DNA from: Mitsuaria sp. GD03876
Lineage (GTDB): Bacteria > Pseudomonadota > Gammaproteobacteria > Burkholderiales > Burkholderiaceae_C
Assembly (NCBI RefSeq): GCF_029840635.1
Contig: NZ_JAOCCU010000034.1
Location: forward strand, 1 to 64,000
Direction: 5' to 3'
DNA: 64,000 nucleotides
Shown in pieces: positions 31,183-39,873 of the stretch. The translations under genes and the position numbers were made by a program. The stretch's first letter is position 1. Each line of letters opens with the position of its first letter. Below the pieces are notes generated by a model. The model had not been told where the DNA came from, made no database searches, and saw only the letters and a program-made list of their open reading frames with translations.

Positions 31183-31764
31183 ATGGCGCCGCAGGTCTTC
31201 TTCCATTGCTACCCGACCGTGCTCGGCCACTGCGGCATCGCGTGGACGGAACGGGGCATCGTCGGCTCGCAGCTGCCGGAGGAAACGCCGTCGATGACGC
31301 GCGACCGCATGTGGGTGCGCTTCCCGACGGCGCGCGAGGAAACGGACTTCGACCGCCTGCCCGACGCGGTGAAGCAGGCCTGCCTGGGCGTGCGCGCGTT
31401 GCTCGACGGCGAGACCCGCGACCTGCTGGAGGTGACGCTGGACGACAGCGCCGTCCCGGCCTTCGATCGCGAGGTGCTCGCGCTGACGCGGCGCATTCCG
31501 GTCGGCCAGACGCTGACCTACGGCGAGGTGGCCGCGAAGCTCGGCCACCCGGGCGCGGCCCGCGCCGTCGGCCGCGCGGAGGGCCACAACCCGTTCGCGC
31601 CGATCGTGCCCTGCCATCGCGTGATGGGCGCGCCGGCCGCCGGCAAGGCGGCGAACCTCACCGGCTTCTCCGCCGCGGGCGGCGTGGTCACGAAGCTCAA
31701 GATCCTCGCGATCGAGGCCCGGGCCACCGGCCAGCAGGTCGGCGAGCAGCAGGACCTGTTCTGA
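31183..31764 (+). CDS. ogt: Methylated-DNA-protein-cysteine methyltransferase
   Basis: A 193-aa suicide repair protein that moves the methyl group from O6-methylguanine to its own Cys. The C-terminal domain has FDREVLALTRRIPVGQTLTYGEVA (DNA-binding), RAVGRAEGHNPFAPIVPCHRVMG with Cys144 as acceptor and the Asn hinge (HNP) before it. The N-terminal domain is diverged: FHCYPTVLGHCGIAWTERGIVG. The tail QQVGEQQDLF is atypical. It begins 25 bp after dusA, suggesting co-transcription. Ogt-type rather than Ada-type is inferred from the absence of the Ada N-terminal domain. Confidence 0.9.
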   Translation: MAPQVFFHCYPTVLGHCGIAWTERGIVGSQLPEETPSMTRDRMWVRFPTAREETDFDRLPDAVKQACLGVRALLDGETRDLLEVTLDDSAVPAFDREVLALTRRIPVGQTLTYGEVAAKLGHPGAARAVGRAEGHNPFAPIVPCHRVMGAPAAGKAANLTGFSAAGGVVTKLKILAIEARATGQQVGEQQDLF

Positions 31765-31830
31765 ACCGCGCCGCGCGCTGCGCGGCACCGGGGGGCTCGG
31801 GCGGACAAGGCGGCAGGCGCGGCGGCCGCC

Positions 31831-32226
31831 TCACACCCACTGGTCGTTCGGACGCGTGCGCTCGTTGTGCTCCGCGCCGGTGTTGACGACGCCGCGCGGC
31901 TCGATGACCAGCAGGTGAGCCTCGCGCGCCGCGCTGGGCTTGTGCTCCACGCCCTTGGGAACGACGAACATCTCGCCCGCGCGCAGCGTGACCGCGCCGT
32001 CGCGGAAGTCCAGCCGCAACTCGCCGGCCACGACCAGGAAGGTCTCGTCCGTGTCGGCATGCGCGTGCCAGAGGAACTCGCCTTCGACCTTGGCGATCTT
32101 GAACTGGTAGTCGTTCATCTCCGCGACCACGCGCTGGGACCAGTGCTCGTGCAGCAGCGACAGCTTGTCGGCGAGGTTGATGGCGCGGTAGTCCCGCGGC
32201 GTCGCGGGCTGGGACGGGGTCGTCAT
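31831..32226 (-). CDS. Cupin-domain protein
   Basis: A 131-aa single-domain cupin. The first cupin motif WHAHADTDETFLVVAGELRL has the His-x-His-x-(3-4)-Glu metal ligands, and the second has FVVPKGVEHKPSA with the fourth ligand His. The start DYRAINLADKLSLLHEHWSQRVVAEMNDYQFKI is common in this small cupin group (often annotated as cupin-2). The substrate is unknown; sugar isomerase or dioxygenase activities are known for cupins. The gene lies downstream of an AraC-type gene on the same strand with 107 bp between them, so it could belong to the same unit or be a target of the regulator. Confidence 0.82.
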   Translation of the reverse strand: MTTPSQPATPRDYRAINLADKLSLLHEHWSQRVVAEMNDYQFKIAKVEGEFLWHAHADTDETFLVVAGELRLDFRDGAVTLRAGEMFVVPKGVEHKPSAAREAHLLVIEPRGVVNTGAEHNERTRPNDQWV

Positions 32227-32333
32227 GGTGGGTGAGGGCGCGGTCGGCCCGAATCGTTCGGAGCGCCCATCTTGGCGAGCGCCCGCCGCCCCGTCTTGAA
32301 CGATCGTGCGTCGCGGGAAGACGCCGCCAGCGT

Positions 32334-33161
32334 CTAGTGCTGCCGCGCGGGCAGCCCCGTCATGCGCAGCCAGCGCGCCGGCGTGACGCCGAAGGCCTTC
32401 GCGAACTGCCGGGTCAGGTGGCTCTGGTCCGAGAACCCGGCCTGGACCGCGCAGTCGGCCAGCGGCTGGCCGGCCAGCATCAGGCGGCGCGCCAGATCCA
32501 GCCGCCGCAGCGTCAGGTAGCGATAGGGGCTGGTGCCGAAGCTCGCGCGGAAGTCGCGGGACACGCTCCAGCGGTCGCGCCCGGCGGCCGCCGCGAGGTC
32601 GTCCAGCGTGACGGCGCCGTCGAGGCGCGCATGCAGGTAGTCCCGCGCGACGCACGCGGCGCGGTAATCGCCGCGCAGCGGTCGCGGCGACACGCCGGAG
32701 GCGAGCTGCAGCGCCGTCGCCAGCTCCAGCAGGCCGTCGTCCTGTTCCAGCGCCTCCAGCGGCGAGGCCAGCCGCGCCAGCAGCGTCCGCGTCGCGCGCG
32801 CGAGCCGCGGGTCGGTGGACACGCCGCCCGGCACGAAGGGCAGGGCGACGCCGCCCAGCATCTGCTGCAGCCGCGCCGGCGACAGGTAGAGCATCCGGTA
32901 GCGGAAGCCCTCGTCGGTGCCCGCGTGTCCGTCGTGGACCTCGTCCGGATGCAGCACCACGGTGTGCCCGGCCAGGCTGTGGCGCAGCGACGCGCGGTAG
33001 GTGAAGGACTGCACCCCCGCCAGCGTGCTGCCGATCGCGTAGGTGTCGTGGCGATGCGGGGTGTAGGCCTCGCCATGGAAGAAGGCCTCGAGCCGCTCGA
33101 GGCCGTCGTCGCCCGCGCCGTGGCGCACCCAGTCGGTGGCGGCGGCGGGGACGGCGGTCAT
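32334..33161 (-). CDS. AraC-family transcriptional regulator
   Basis: A 275-aa regulator with an N-terminal cupin-like sensing domain (LEAFFHGEAYTPHRHDTYAIG, GHTVVLHPDEVHDGHAG) and a C-terminal double helix-turn-helix. The HTH region includes VTLDDLAAAAGRDRWSVSRDFRASFGTSPYRYLTLRRLD and ADCAVQAGFSDQSHLTRQFAKAFGVTPARWLRM, typical of AraC/XylS. The ATG at 33161 is preferred over the long low-complexity extension to 33260. It begins 10 bp after the rdgC stop. The inducer is unknown; possible targets are the adjacent cupin gene or the distant Ogt/DusA genes. Such HPDEVHDG-containing regulators are often near LysE or AzlC exporters, which I do not see here. Confidence 0.88.
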   Translation of the reverse strand: MTAVPAAATDWVRHGAGDDGLERLEAFFHGEAYTPHRHDTYAIGSTLAGVQSFTYRASLRHSLAGHTVVLHPDEVHDGHAGTDEGFRYRMLYLSPARLQQMLGGVALPFVPGGVSTDPRLARATRTLLARLASPLEALEQDDGLLELATALQLASGVSPRPLRGDYRAACVARDYLHARLDGAVTLDDLAAAAGRDRWSVSRDFRASFGTSPYRYLTLRRLDLARRLMLAGQPLADCAVQAGFSDQSHLTRQFAKAFGVTPARWLRMTGLPARQH

Positions 33162-33171
33162 GGCGAGGGGC

Positions 33172-34185
33172 TCAGTCCCAGGGCGCCGCCTCGGTGGCGA
33201 GGTCCTGGTCCTTCGCGGCCGGGGCCGCGGCCGGCTTGGCGGTCGCGCCGGCCGGGGCATGCTCGGCGGCGATCTTGGCCGACTGGCCGATGAAGTCCAG
33301 CTCGCCGCCCAGGCCCTCGATCAGGTCGGGGATCAGCTGCGACAGCTCGCCGGTCGCCAGCGCGGCGTCGACGTCGAACGCCTCGTCCTTGGCCGGCTTG
33401 TCGCGGCCGTCGAACACGATGTCCAGGAACTTGATGCCCTTGATCTGCATCGTGTCGGTCAGCGTGAACGACACCCGTTCCTTCCACGTCATCGCCAGCC
33501 GCGTGGGCATCTTGCCGCTGGTCAGGTGGGCCTTGACCTCGTCGGTATCCAGGTTGTGGCGGGCGTAACGCACCGCCGCCTTCATCTCGTCGGCGGCCTT
33601 GAGCTCGCAGTCGCGGTCGACGACGAAATCCTTCGGCGGCACGCCGTCCATCAGCCACGCGGCCATGCAGGCGGCCGGCGATTCGGCGCTCTGCAGCAGG
33701 TGCAGGTTGATCGACGAATCGGCCTTGACCAGCAGCGTGATCAGCTCGTCGGCCTTGCCGATCGAGCCGGCGTCCACCATCAGGAAACCCTGCCTGGGCG
33801 AGATCCACACCCGCAGGTGCGACTGCAGCGTGAAGGCGCGGGGCAGCAGTTCCAGCGTGGCCTGGTCCTTCATGTCGCGCTGCTGCTTCTTGCCGGGACG
33901 GCGGCCGGTCTCGTTCTCGACCTGCTCGACCATCTCCTCGACGCGCTCGCGCACCACCGAACCGGGCAGCACGCGCTTTTCCATGCGCAGGCTCAGCAGC
34001 CAGTGGCCGTCGATCTCCTCGAGCAGCCGGGCGCCCGGCTCGCCGCGCGGCGGCACCCAGCCGGCCGACAGCGCCTCGGTCGCGCCGCACGGCTTGAAAC
34101 GCTCCTGCTCGAGCGCGTCCTCGAGCTTCTCGACATCGGGCTGCCAGTCGTTGGACAGGCGGTAAACGATCAGGTTCTTGAACAT
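33172..34185 (-). CDS. rdgC: Recombination-associated protein RdgC
   Basis: A 337-aa ring-shaped DNA-binding protein that modulates RecA. The start MFKNLIVYRLSNDW, the central EKRVLPGSVVRERVEEMVEQVENETGRRPGKKQQRDMKD, LWISPRQGFLMVDAG-like stretch and LGGELDFIGQ are typical of RdgC. The protein has a Pro/Ala/Lys tail (AGATAKPAAAPAAKDQD) longer than in E. coli (303 aa). The ATG is preceded at ~30 bp by a hairpin with a T-tract facing it, which would mean that either its promoter lies within that short gap or transcription reads through. The gene is probably co-transcribed with the AraC-type gene 10 bp downstream. Confidence 0.93.
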   Translation of the reverse strand: MFKNLIVYRLSNDWQPDVEKLEDALEQERFKPCGATEALSAGWVPPRGEPGARLLEEIDGHWLLSLRMEKRVLPGSVVRERVEEMVEQVENETGRRPGKKQQRDMKDQATLELLPRAFTLQSHLRVWISPRQGFLMVDAGSIGKADELITLLVKADSSINLHLLQSAESPAACMAAWLMDGVPPKDFVVDRDCELKAADEMKAAVRYARHNLDTDEVKAHLTSGKMPTRLAMTWKERVSFTLTDTMQIKGIKFLDIVFDGRDKPAKDEAFDVDAALATGELSQLIPDLIEGLGGELDFIGQSAKIAAEHAPAGATAKPAAAPAAKDQDLATEAAPWD

Positions 34186-34211
34186 AGGCGGAAGAAGACA
34201 GCGACAGCAAT

Positions 34212-34246
34212 GAAAACGGGGCCACGCGGACGACGCGGGCCCCGTT
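34212..34246 (-). terminator. Rho-independent terminator upstream of rdgC
   Basis: On the minus strand AACGGGGCC pairs with GGCCCCGTT, extended inside by CGCG pairs, and TTTTC follows. It should end the transcript of the FrnE-like gene, about 208 bp after its stop. Only ~27 bp separate it from the rdgC start. Confidence 0.7.
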
Positions 34247-34362
34247 CAAACGATGGGCGATTGTCTCAGGTCTGGCGGGGCGTCCGGACGCGGATCAACC
34301 CCCTTGCGCTTGCGCGTGGGCTCGTGACCGGACTTCGGGAGGCGGGGCGCGGGCGCTTCACG

Positions 34363-34408
34363 GGGCATGGGGGATCCCTCCTGGACCCCCAAGCCCCATT
34401 CCGGCCCC
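34363..34408. repeat. REP-like palindrome, copy 2 (non-coding)
   Basis: GGGCATGGGGGATCC pairs with GGACCCCCAAGCCC, then CATTCCGG and CCCC, as in 16949-16995. It lies in the 269-bp gap between rdgC and the FrnE-like gene. Together with copy 1 it defines a dispersed palindromic repeat in this genome. Confidence 0.7.
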
Positions 34409-34454
34409 ACAGGCACTCGCTGCCCGCGAACTCTGGCGTTCGCTGCCCGCGGGT

Positions 34455-35141
34455 TCAGGGCTGCTCGGAGGCGATCTGGCGCAGCGCCTGCTCGAAGGCC
34501 TCGGGCGGCTGGCCGCCCTGGATCAGGTACTTCTCGTTGATCACGACCGCCGGCACCGAATTGATGCCGCGCGTCATCCACAGCGACTCGGACTCGCGCA
34601 CGTCCTCGGCGTACTCGCCGCTGTCGAAGACGCGCGCCGCCTCGGCCGCGTCCAGGCCGATCTCGCGCACCGCGGCCAGCAGCGTCTCGCGCTCGCCCGG
34701 GTTCTTGCCGTTGGTGTGATACGCCGTCAGCAGCGCCAGCTTCAGGTCGCGCTGCGCCGGCGCGGACTGCAGGCCCGCCCAGTGCAGCAGCCGGTGCGCG
34801 TCGAAGGTGTTCCAGACGCGGCTGCGGGCGCCTTCGGTGAAGGTGAAGCCGACATCCGCGCCCCGCTGGCGCAGGTGGGCGCGGATCTCCTGGCGCTGCT
34901 CCGGCGTGGAGCGGTACTTGCGCGTCAGGTGCTCCTCGATGTCCTCGCCCTCGGGAACCATCTGCGGATTGAGCTCGAAAGGCTGGAAATGGATCTCGAC
35001 CGGCACGTCCGGCAGCCGGGCGAGCGCGGTCTCCAGCGACTTCAGCCCGACCGCGCACCACGGGCAGGCCACGTCGGAGACGAAATCGATGCGCAGCGGT
35101 TGCAGCGGCTGGGCGGCGGCGGAAGCGGGGGTGTCGTTCAT
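34455..35141 (-). CDS. DsbA-family oxidoreductase (FrnE-like)
   Basis: A 228-aa cytosolic thioredoxin-fold protein; no signal peptide is present. The active site is in DFVSDVACPWCAVGLKSLE with a Cys-Pro-Trp-Cys motif near residue 30, characteristic of FrnE-type proteins. The C-terminal part shows GINSVPAVVINEKYLIQGGQPPEAFEQALRQI, the cis-Pro loop and thioredoxin-fold end. FrnE proteins are linked to polyketide biosynthesis and disulfide/oxidative stress; here the role is open. The ATG at 35141 is favoured over the TTG/ATG-type extension to 35159. Upstream is the AstE-like gene on the same strand, 22 bp apart, so both are likely one unit. Confidence 0.9.
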   Translation of the reverse strand: MNDTPASAAAQPLQPLRIDFVSDVACPWCAVGLKSLETALARLPDVPVEIHFQPFELNPQMVPEGEDIEEHLTRKYRSTPEQRQEIRAHLRQRGADVGFTFTEGARSRVWNTFDAHRLLHWAGLQSAPAQRDLKLALLTAYHTNGKNPGERETLLAAVREIGLDAAEAARVFDSGEYAEDVRESESLWMTRGINSVPAVVINEKYLIQGGQPPEAFEQALRQIASEQP

Positions 35142-35163
35142 GGCCGCGACTCTAGCCACAAGC

Positions 35164-36159
35164 TCAAGTCAACACGCGGTCGCTGGGCTTTGCCAGGTAG
35201 AACCACTCGTGGCCCGGCTCGGCGTTGTTGTTGGGGAAGACGATCCGGCCGCCGAAGGGCGCCAGCACCGGCGTGCCGTCGGCCCGCGTGCCGATGCGCT
35301 CGCCCTCGGCGACCGCGTCGAAGCTGGCCCAGGTGCGCTCGAAGCGGTCGTCGACGCTCTCGCGGTCGATCACCTCGTAGAGCTGCAGCAGCTCGACCGG
35401 CCGCTTCGGATCGGCCAGTTCGACGCCCTCCGGCGCGATCATGCCCAGCAGCGCCAGCGTGCGCAGGATCGCCTTGAACGCGACCTCCGGCCCCTGTGGA
35501 TCGGCGTGCTGGCCGCATTCCAGCGTGATGCAGTAGCCGCCGGTGCTGCGCATGTACTCGGTGGTGCCGACGCCGTAATGCGGGTCCTGCTGCAGCGCCA
35601 TCCGGCGCGAGCCGTCGGCCGCCTTCTCCGCGCGGCGCTTCAGGCCGAGCGCGTAGGTCGACAGCCAGCCCTCGACGATGCGCGAGGTGCCCACCGCCAG
35701 CGCCAGCGCGGTCTCGGCGGCCTGGTGGCGGAAGGGCTCGAGCTCGCCGTCGTTGTCGCGCGGACCCATCATCGCGAAGGCCGGCCCGGGGTTGTTGAAG
35801 CTGTGCAGGTCCAGCAGCACGTCGCTGGCGGCGATCCAGGGGCACAGGCGGTTGGCGACGCGGTCCTCGAAGTCCTGCGGGATCGGATTGACGCGCAGGT
35901 TGCGGTTGAGGTTGCGCTCGCCCTCGCGGCGCTGCAGCCGGTGCGCCAGCGGATTGACGATCGGGATCATCGTCAGCGTGCCCTTGAGCAGCGTCAGCCG
36001 GCCGTCGTCCAGCATCGCCATCACGCGCCGGATGCCGTCGACACCGGCGACCTCGTTGCCGTGGACGGCGCCCGTCACCAGGAGCTTCGGACCCGGCTTC
36101 AGGCCGGCGAACTGGTGGACGCGGAGGTGGGTCGGGGGATCGGTGCGGACGTCGCTCAT
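35164..36159 (-). CDS. AstE/AspA-type zinc deacylase
   Basis: A 331-aa protein of the succinylglutamate desuccinylase/aspartoacylase family (M14-like fold). Zinc ligands are in TGAVHGNEVAGVDGI (His and Glu) and LLDLHSFNNPG (His), and the catalytic Glu is in YCITLECGQHADPQ. Family features NLNRNLRVNPIPQDFE and the C-terminal beta domain are present. Substrates of such enzymes are N-acyl amino acids. Here no arginine-succinyl pathway genes are adjacent, so AstE itself is unlikely. The start ATG at 36159 gives the family's normal N-terminus. The gene is followed by the FrnE-like gene in a probable two-gene operon. Confidence 0.87.
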   Translation of the reverse strand: MSDVRTDPPTHLRVHQFAGLKPGPKLLVTGAVHGNEVAGVDGIRRVMAMLDDGRLTLLKGTLTMIPIVNPLAHRLQRREGERNLNRNLRVNPIPQDFEDRVANRLCPWIAASDVLLDLHSFNNPGPAFAMMGPRDNDGELEPFRHQAAETALALAVGTSRIVEGWLSTYALGLKRRAEKAADGSRRMALQQDPHYGVGTTEYMRSTGGYCITLECGQHADPQGPEVAFKAILRTLALLGMIAPEGVELADPKRPVELLQLYEVIDRESVDDRFERTWASFDAVAEGERIGTRADGTPVLAPFGGRIVFPNNNAEPGHEWFYLAKPSDRVLT

Positions 36160-36344
36160 GGCGGGGCGGGGGCTCGGAAGGGAAACGCGAAGCATAGGCC
36201 CGCGCGACCCCGCGGACCGGGCGCGCGTGCGCGTCGCGCATGCCGGAATCGCCGTCGGCGATGAGCCCAGGCCATGACCTCGGGCGTGGCCGCGCGAGTG
36301 GCGAGCGGCGAGTGGCGGAAAGCCGGGCGGGCGCCGGGCGGCGT

Positions 36345-37292
36345 TCAGCCGCCGAGCAAGGCGGCCGGGTCCAGCGGCGTGTCGCAGGACCAGTGCGTGT
36401 TGGGCAGGTCGCCCGCCGGCACGCCGTCGATCCAGCGGGTCAGCCGGTACAGCGTGCCGAACGCGAAATCGGGCGGCGTCTCGCCGGGACCGGCGAGCAG
36501 CTCGCCGCCGCGGCGCACGTTGTCCGCCATCCAGGCGGGCAGGCGCAGGTGGTACGGATTGCGGGCGATCTCGCCGTGGTGGCAGGCCAGCGCGCGCACC
36601 AGCCGCGCGGTGTCGCGCTGGCCGGTCTCGACCAGCGTCGTCGGGCCGGGCTGCGTCGCCCAGAACTCCGTGTGGGCGAAGACGGTCGAGACCTTCGCGC
36701 GGGCCAGCGCCTCGCTCACCAGCAGGTGCACGCCGATGTGGGTCGGGATGCCGTCGCCGGCATGCGGCACCAGGATCAGCGCCGGCCGCTCGGCCGCCAG
36801 CAGCTCGGCCACCAGCCTGACCTGTTCCTGCCACTGCGGCGTGCGCGCGGCGGCGGCTTCGGGCTTGACCTGCTCGAAACCGTCGGCGGCCAGCAGCCGC
36901 AGGTCGAAGCCGAGCACGTCGCAGGCGGCGCCCAGCTCGGTCCAGCGCTCGGCGCGCCGGCCCTGCTTGCTGCCCAGCGTCACCGCGATGTTGGTGACCC
37001 GCCAGCCGGCTTCCTGGCGCAGCCGCAAGGGCAGCGCGCCGACGATGCATTCGTCGTCCGGATGCGGCGCGAACACCAGGACCAGCGGGGCGCGTTCGGT
37101 GGTACCGGAACCAGCCGGGTCCGCCGGGCGGGTCAACGGACTGACACCGGTACGCACGGGCTGCCGCAGCACGGCATACCAGCTCGCGATCCAGGATTCC
37201 CAGTCGGCCTGGCTGGCGGCGGGCGGCGCGAGCGGGCCGGCGGGTGTCGGAAAACTAGGCGTGGAGCCCGTGGGAGCGGCGTTCGCGGTCAT
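36345..37292 (-). CDS. PIG-L-family N-deacetylase
   Basis: A 315-aa protein of the LmbE/PIG-L zinc deacetylase family, which removes acetyl groups from N-acetylglucosaminyl compounds and mycothiol/bacillithiol precursors. The zinc site motif APHPDDECIVGALPLRL (His, Asp, Asp) is near residue 75, and LVPHAGDGIPTHIGVHLL near residue 185 gives the third His ligand. A ~65-residue Pro/Ala-rich N-terminal extension is unusual. Substrate is unknown; bacillithiol is not expected in this group of bacteria. The upstream gap (138 bp) has an AT-rich patch (37370-37395) that may hold its promoter. Confidence 0.85.
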   Translation of the reverse strand: MTANAAPTGSTPSFPTPAGPLAPPAASQADWESWIASWYAVLRQPVRTGVSPLTRPADPAGSGTTERAPLVLVFAPHPDDECIVGALPLRLRQEAGWRVTNIAVTLGSKQGRRAERWTELGAACDVLGFDLRLLAADGFEQVKPEAAAARTPQWQEQVRLVAELLAAERPALILVPHAGDGIPTHIGVHLLVSEALARAKVSTVFAHTEFWATQPGPTTLVETGQRDTARLVRALACHHGEIARNPYHLRLPAWMADNVRRGGELLAGPGETPPDFAFGTLYRLTRWIDGVPAGDLPNTHWSCDTPLDPAALLGG

Positions 37293-37430
37293 CGGCGGGG
37301 ATGTTGCGGCCCCGCTGCCAGGCAGCCGGGCGGGTTCGATCGACCCATCTTAGCGGGCGACATCCCTAAATGGTATTACATTGGTAGTAAAACTAGACGA
37401 AGACCGGTGTAATCCCGGAGGCAGACCGGT

Positions 37431-38381
37431 TCAGCGGGCGGCGCGGCCCGGCCAGGTGGCCAGCAGCACGCCGCCGAGCGCCAGCGCGTAGGCCAGGAGC
37501 TGCGTGGCGCTCATGCGTTCGCCGAGGAACAGCAGGCCGATCAGCGCGGTCGACACCGGCAGGAAGACCATGAAGACGCCGGCCTTGGCGGCGCTGACGT
37601 GCTGCAGGCCCTTCATCCAGAGCCAGACCGTGACGGTGCTGGCGGCGATCGCGTAGAAGAGCAGCAGGCCCCAGTCCTTGGGCGCGACGGCGCCGAAGTC
37701 GAAATCGATCGCCTGCCACAGGCCCAGCGGCGTGACGAGCACCAGGCCCCACAGGTTGATCAGCGCGCTGATGCGCCGCGGCGGCAGGTCGGCGGTCAGC
37801 TGCTTGCCGATGACGACATAGCTGGCCTCGCAGCACATCGCGCCGACGAGCAGCAGCGCGCCCCAGCCGGAGGTCTCGGCGCCGGCGCCGCTGTCGTGCT
37901 TGGTGAGCGCGACGATCGCGATGCCGCCGACGGCCATCGCGATGCCGGCGAGGGTGCGCGGCGCGATGCGCTCGCGCAGGAACAGCCAGCTCATCAGCGC
38001 GACCGTGGCCGGGATGCCGGCCATGATCACGCCGGCCACGACGGCGGAGCTGTGCTTCATCCCGAACAGCAGGCAGATCGAGAACAGGAAGTTGCCGAAG
38101 AAGGATTCGAGGAACAGCAGGAAGCGGGTGCGGCCGGAGAGCGGCTTCTCGGCCGGGCCGCGCCGCAGCCACGGCAGCATGAACACGGCGGCCATGCCGA
38201 AGCGCAGGAAGGCCAGCAGGAAGACCGGGAAGGCCAGGACCAGCAGCTTGGACAGCCCGACGTAGCTGCCGATCACGCTGGTGCTGGCGGCCAGGCTCAG
38301 GTAGGAGAGCCAGGGCACGTGGTGGCCGGCGTGGCCCGGATGCGCCGGGCTGGGGGAACGGTCGGTCGGGGGGCTGGACAT
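37431..38381 (-). CDS. EamA/DMT-family transporter
   Basis: A 316-aa membrane protein with about ten helices in two EamA domains; seen are FLESFFGNFLFSICLLFGM, VVAGVIMAGIPATVALMSWLFLRERI and KGLQHVSAAKAGVFMVFLPVSTALIGLLFLGERM, the latter carrying the conserved Pro/Glu-Arg end of the second domain. The N-terminal 22 residues are Pro/Ser/His-rich and cytosolic. It follows the aminotransferase gene by 47 bp on the same strand and may export its product or a related amino acid. The substrate is not deducible. Confidence 0.87.
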   Translation of the reverse strand: MSSPPTDRSPSPAHPGHAGHHVPWLSYLSLAASTSVIGSYVGLSKLLVLAFPVFLLAFLRFGMAAVFMLPWLRRGPAEKPLSGRTRFLLFLESFFGNFLFSICLLFGMKHSSAVVAGVIMAGIPATVALMSWLFLRERIAPRTLAGIAMAVGGIAIVALTKHDSGAGAETSGWGALLLVGAMCCEASYVVIGKQLTADLPPRRISALINLWGLVLVTPLGLWQAIDFDFGAVAPKDWGLLLFYAIAASTVTVWLWMKGLQHVSAAKAGVFMVFLPVSTALIGLLFLGERMSATQLLAYALALGGVLLATWPGRAAR

Positions 38382-38428
38382 GGGGCGCGATGATGCCCCA
38401 GCGATGGCGCGCTCCGTGCGATCTCTCG

Positions 38429-39739
38429 TCACTTCAGGCGCCGCAACGCCACCCGGATCGCATCGATCATCCGGTCCAGGTGTTCCCGCTCCGCGATCAG
38501 CGGTGGCGACAGCGCCAGGATGTCGCCGGTGGTGCGGATCAGCACGCCTTGCTGCCAGCAGTCGAGGAAGGTCTCGAAGGCGCGCTTGGTGGGCTCGCCG
38601 GCGCGGGGCGTCAGTTCGACGCCGCCGACCAGGCCGAGGTTGCGGACGTCGATCACGTGCGGCTCGCCGCGCAGCGAATGCAGCTGTTCCGCGAAGTAGC
38701 TTTGCAGCTCCGACGCCCGCGTCAGCAGGCCGTCCTCGGCATAGGTGTCCAGCGTCGCCAGGCCCGCCGCGCAGGCCAGCGGATGCGCCGAGTAGGTGTA
38801 GCCGTGGAAGAACTCGATCAGGTGGTCGGGTCCCGTCATGAAGGTGTCGTGCACGCGCTGCTGGGCGAAGACCGCGCCCATCGGCACGCAGCCGTTGGTC
38901 AGGCCCTTGGCGACCGTCATCAGGTCCGGCGTGACGCCGAAGGTCTGGGACGCGAACGCGTTGCCGGTGCGGCCGAAGCCGGTGATGACCTCGTCGAAGA
39001 TCAGCAGGATGCCGTGCTTGTCGCAGATCTCGCGCAGGCGTTGCAGGTAGCCCTGCGGCGGGATCAGCACGCCGGCCGAGCCCGCCACCGGTTCGACGAT
39101 CACCGCCGCGATCGTCGACGCGTCGTGCAGCGCGACCATCCGCTCGAGGTCGTCGGCCAGTTCCGCGCCATGCGCCGGCAGGCCGACGCTGAAGGCGTTG
39201 CGGGCGATGTCGTGCGTGTGCCGCAGGTGGTCGACACCGCCGAGCAGCGTGCCGAACATCTTGCGGTTGGCGACCATGCCGCCGACCGACATGCCGCCGA
39301 AGTTGACGCCGTGATAGCCGCGCTCGCGGCCGATCAGCCGCGTGCGCTGGCCCTCGCCGCGGACGCGGTGGTAGGCCAGCGCGATCTTCAGCGCGGTCTC
39401 CACCGACTCCGAGCCCGAGTTGGTGAAGAACACCTTGTTCATGCCCTCGGGCGCGATCGCCGCGAGCCGCGAGGCCAGCTCGAAGGCCTTCGGATGGCCC
39501 ATCTGGAACGGCGGCGCGAAGTCGAGTTCCGCGGCCTGCTCCTGGATCGCCTTCACGATGCGCGGCCGGTTGTGGCCGGCGTTCACGCACCACAGGCCGG
39601 CCACGCCGTCCAGGATCTGGCGGCCGTGGTCGTCGGTGAAGAACATGCCGTCGGCGCGCGTCAGCAGGCGCGGCGACTGCTTGAACTGGCGGTTGGCCGT
39701 GAACGGCATCCAGTAGGCGTCGAGGTCGGGCGTGGTCAT
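38429..39739 (-). CDS. Class III aminotransferase (omega-amino acid:pyruvate type)
   Basis: A 436-aa PLP enzyme. The N-terminus DAYWMPFTANRQFKQSPRLL and GLWCVNAGHNRP are typical of beta-alanine:pyruvate transaminases. PLP-binding motifs: FTNSGSESVETALKIALAYH, IFDEVITGFGRTGNAF and LMTVAKGLTNGCVPMG, with the Schiff-base Lys in AKG. It transfers an omega-amino group to pyruvate, possibly for beta-alanine or putrescine/taurine-like substrates. The ATG at 39739 is favoured over the longer frame that runs into the divergent promoter region. It is divergent from an Lrp/AsnC-type regulator across ~130 bp, a usual arrangement for control of amino-acid genes. Confidence 0.9.
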   Translation of the reverse strand: MTTPDLDAYWMPFTANRQFKQSPRLLTRADGMFFTDDHGRQILDGVAGLWCVNAGHNRPRIVKAIQEQAAELDFAPPFQMGHPKAFELASRLAAIAPEGMNKVFFTNSGSESVETALKIALAYHRVRGEGQRTRLIGRERGYHGVNFGGMSVGGMVANRKMFGTLLGGVDHLRHTHDIARNAFSVGLPAHGAELADDLERMVALHDASTIAAVIVEPVAGSAGVLIPPQGYLQRLREICDKHGILLIFDEVITGFGRTGNAFASQTFGVTPDLMTVAKGLTNGCVPMGAVFAQQRVHDTFMTGPDHLIEFFHGYTYSAHPLACAAGLATLDTYAEDGLLTRASELQSYFAEQLHSLRGEPHVIDVRNLGLVGGVELTPRAGEPTKRAFETFLDCWQQGVLIRTTGDILALSPPLIAEREHLDRMIDAIRVALRRLK

Positions 39740-39873
39740 GGGAACTCCGGGATGAATGGCGGCCAGTCTAGGCAAGGGGCCGCGCAATCGGTGAGCGTTC
39801 CGGAGGCGGGGAAACCCGCGATCACGCAATCCACTGCGGCGGATAGGTGGATTCTTCGAACACAATGCCGCCC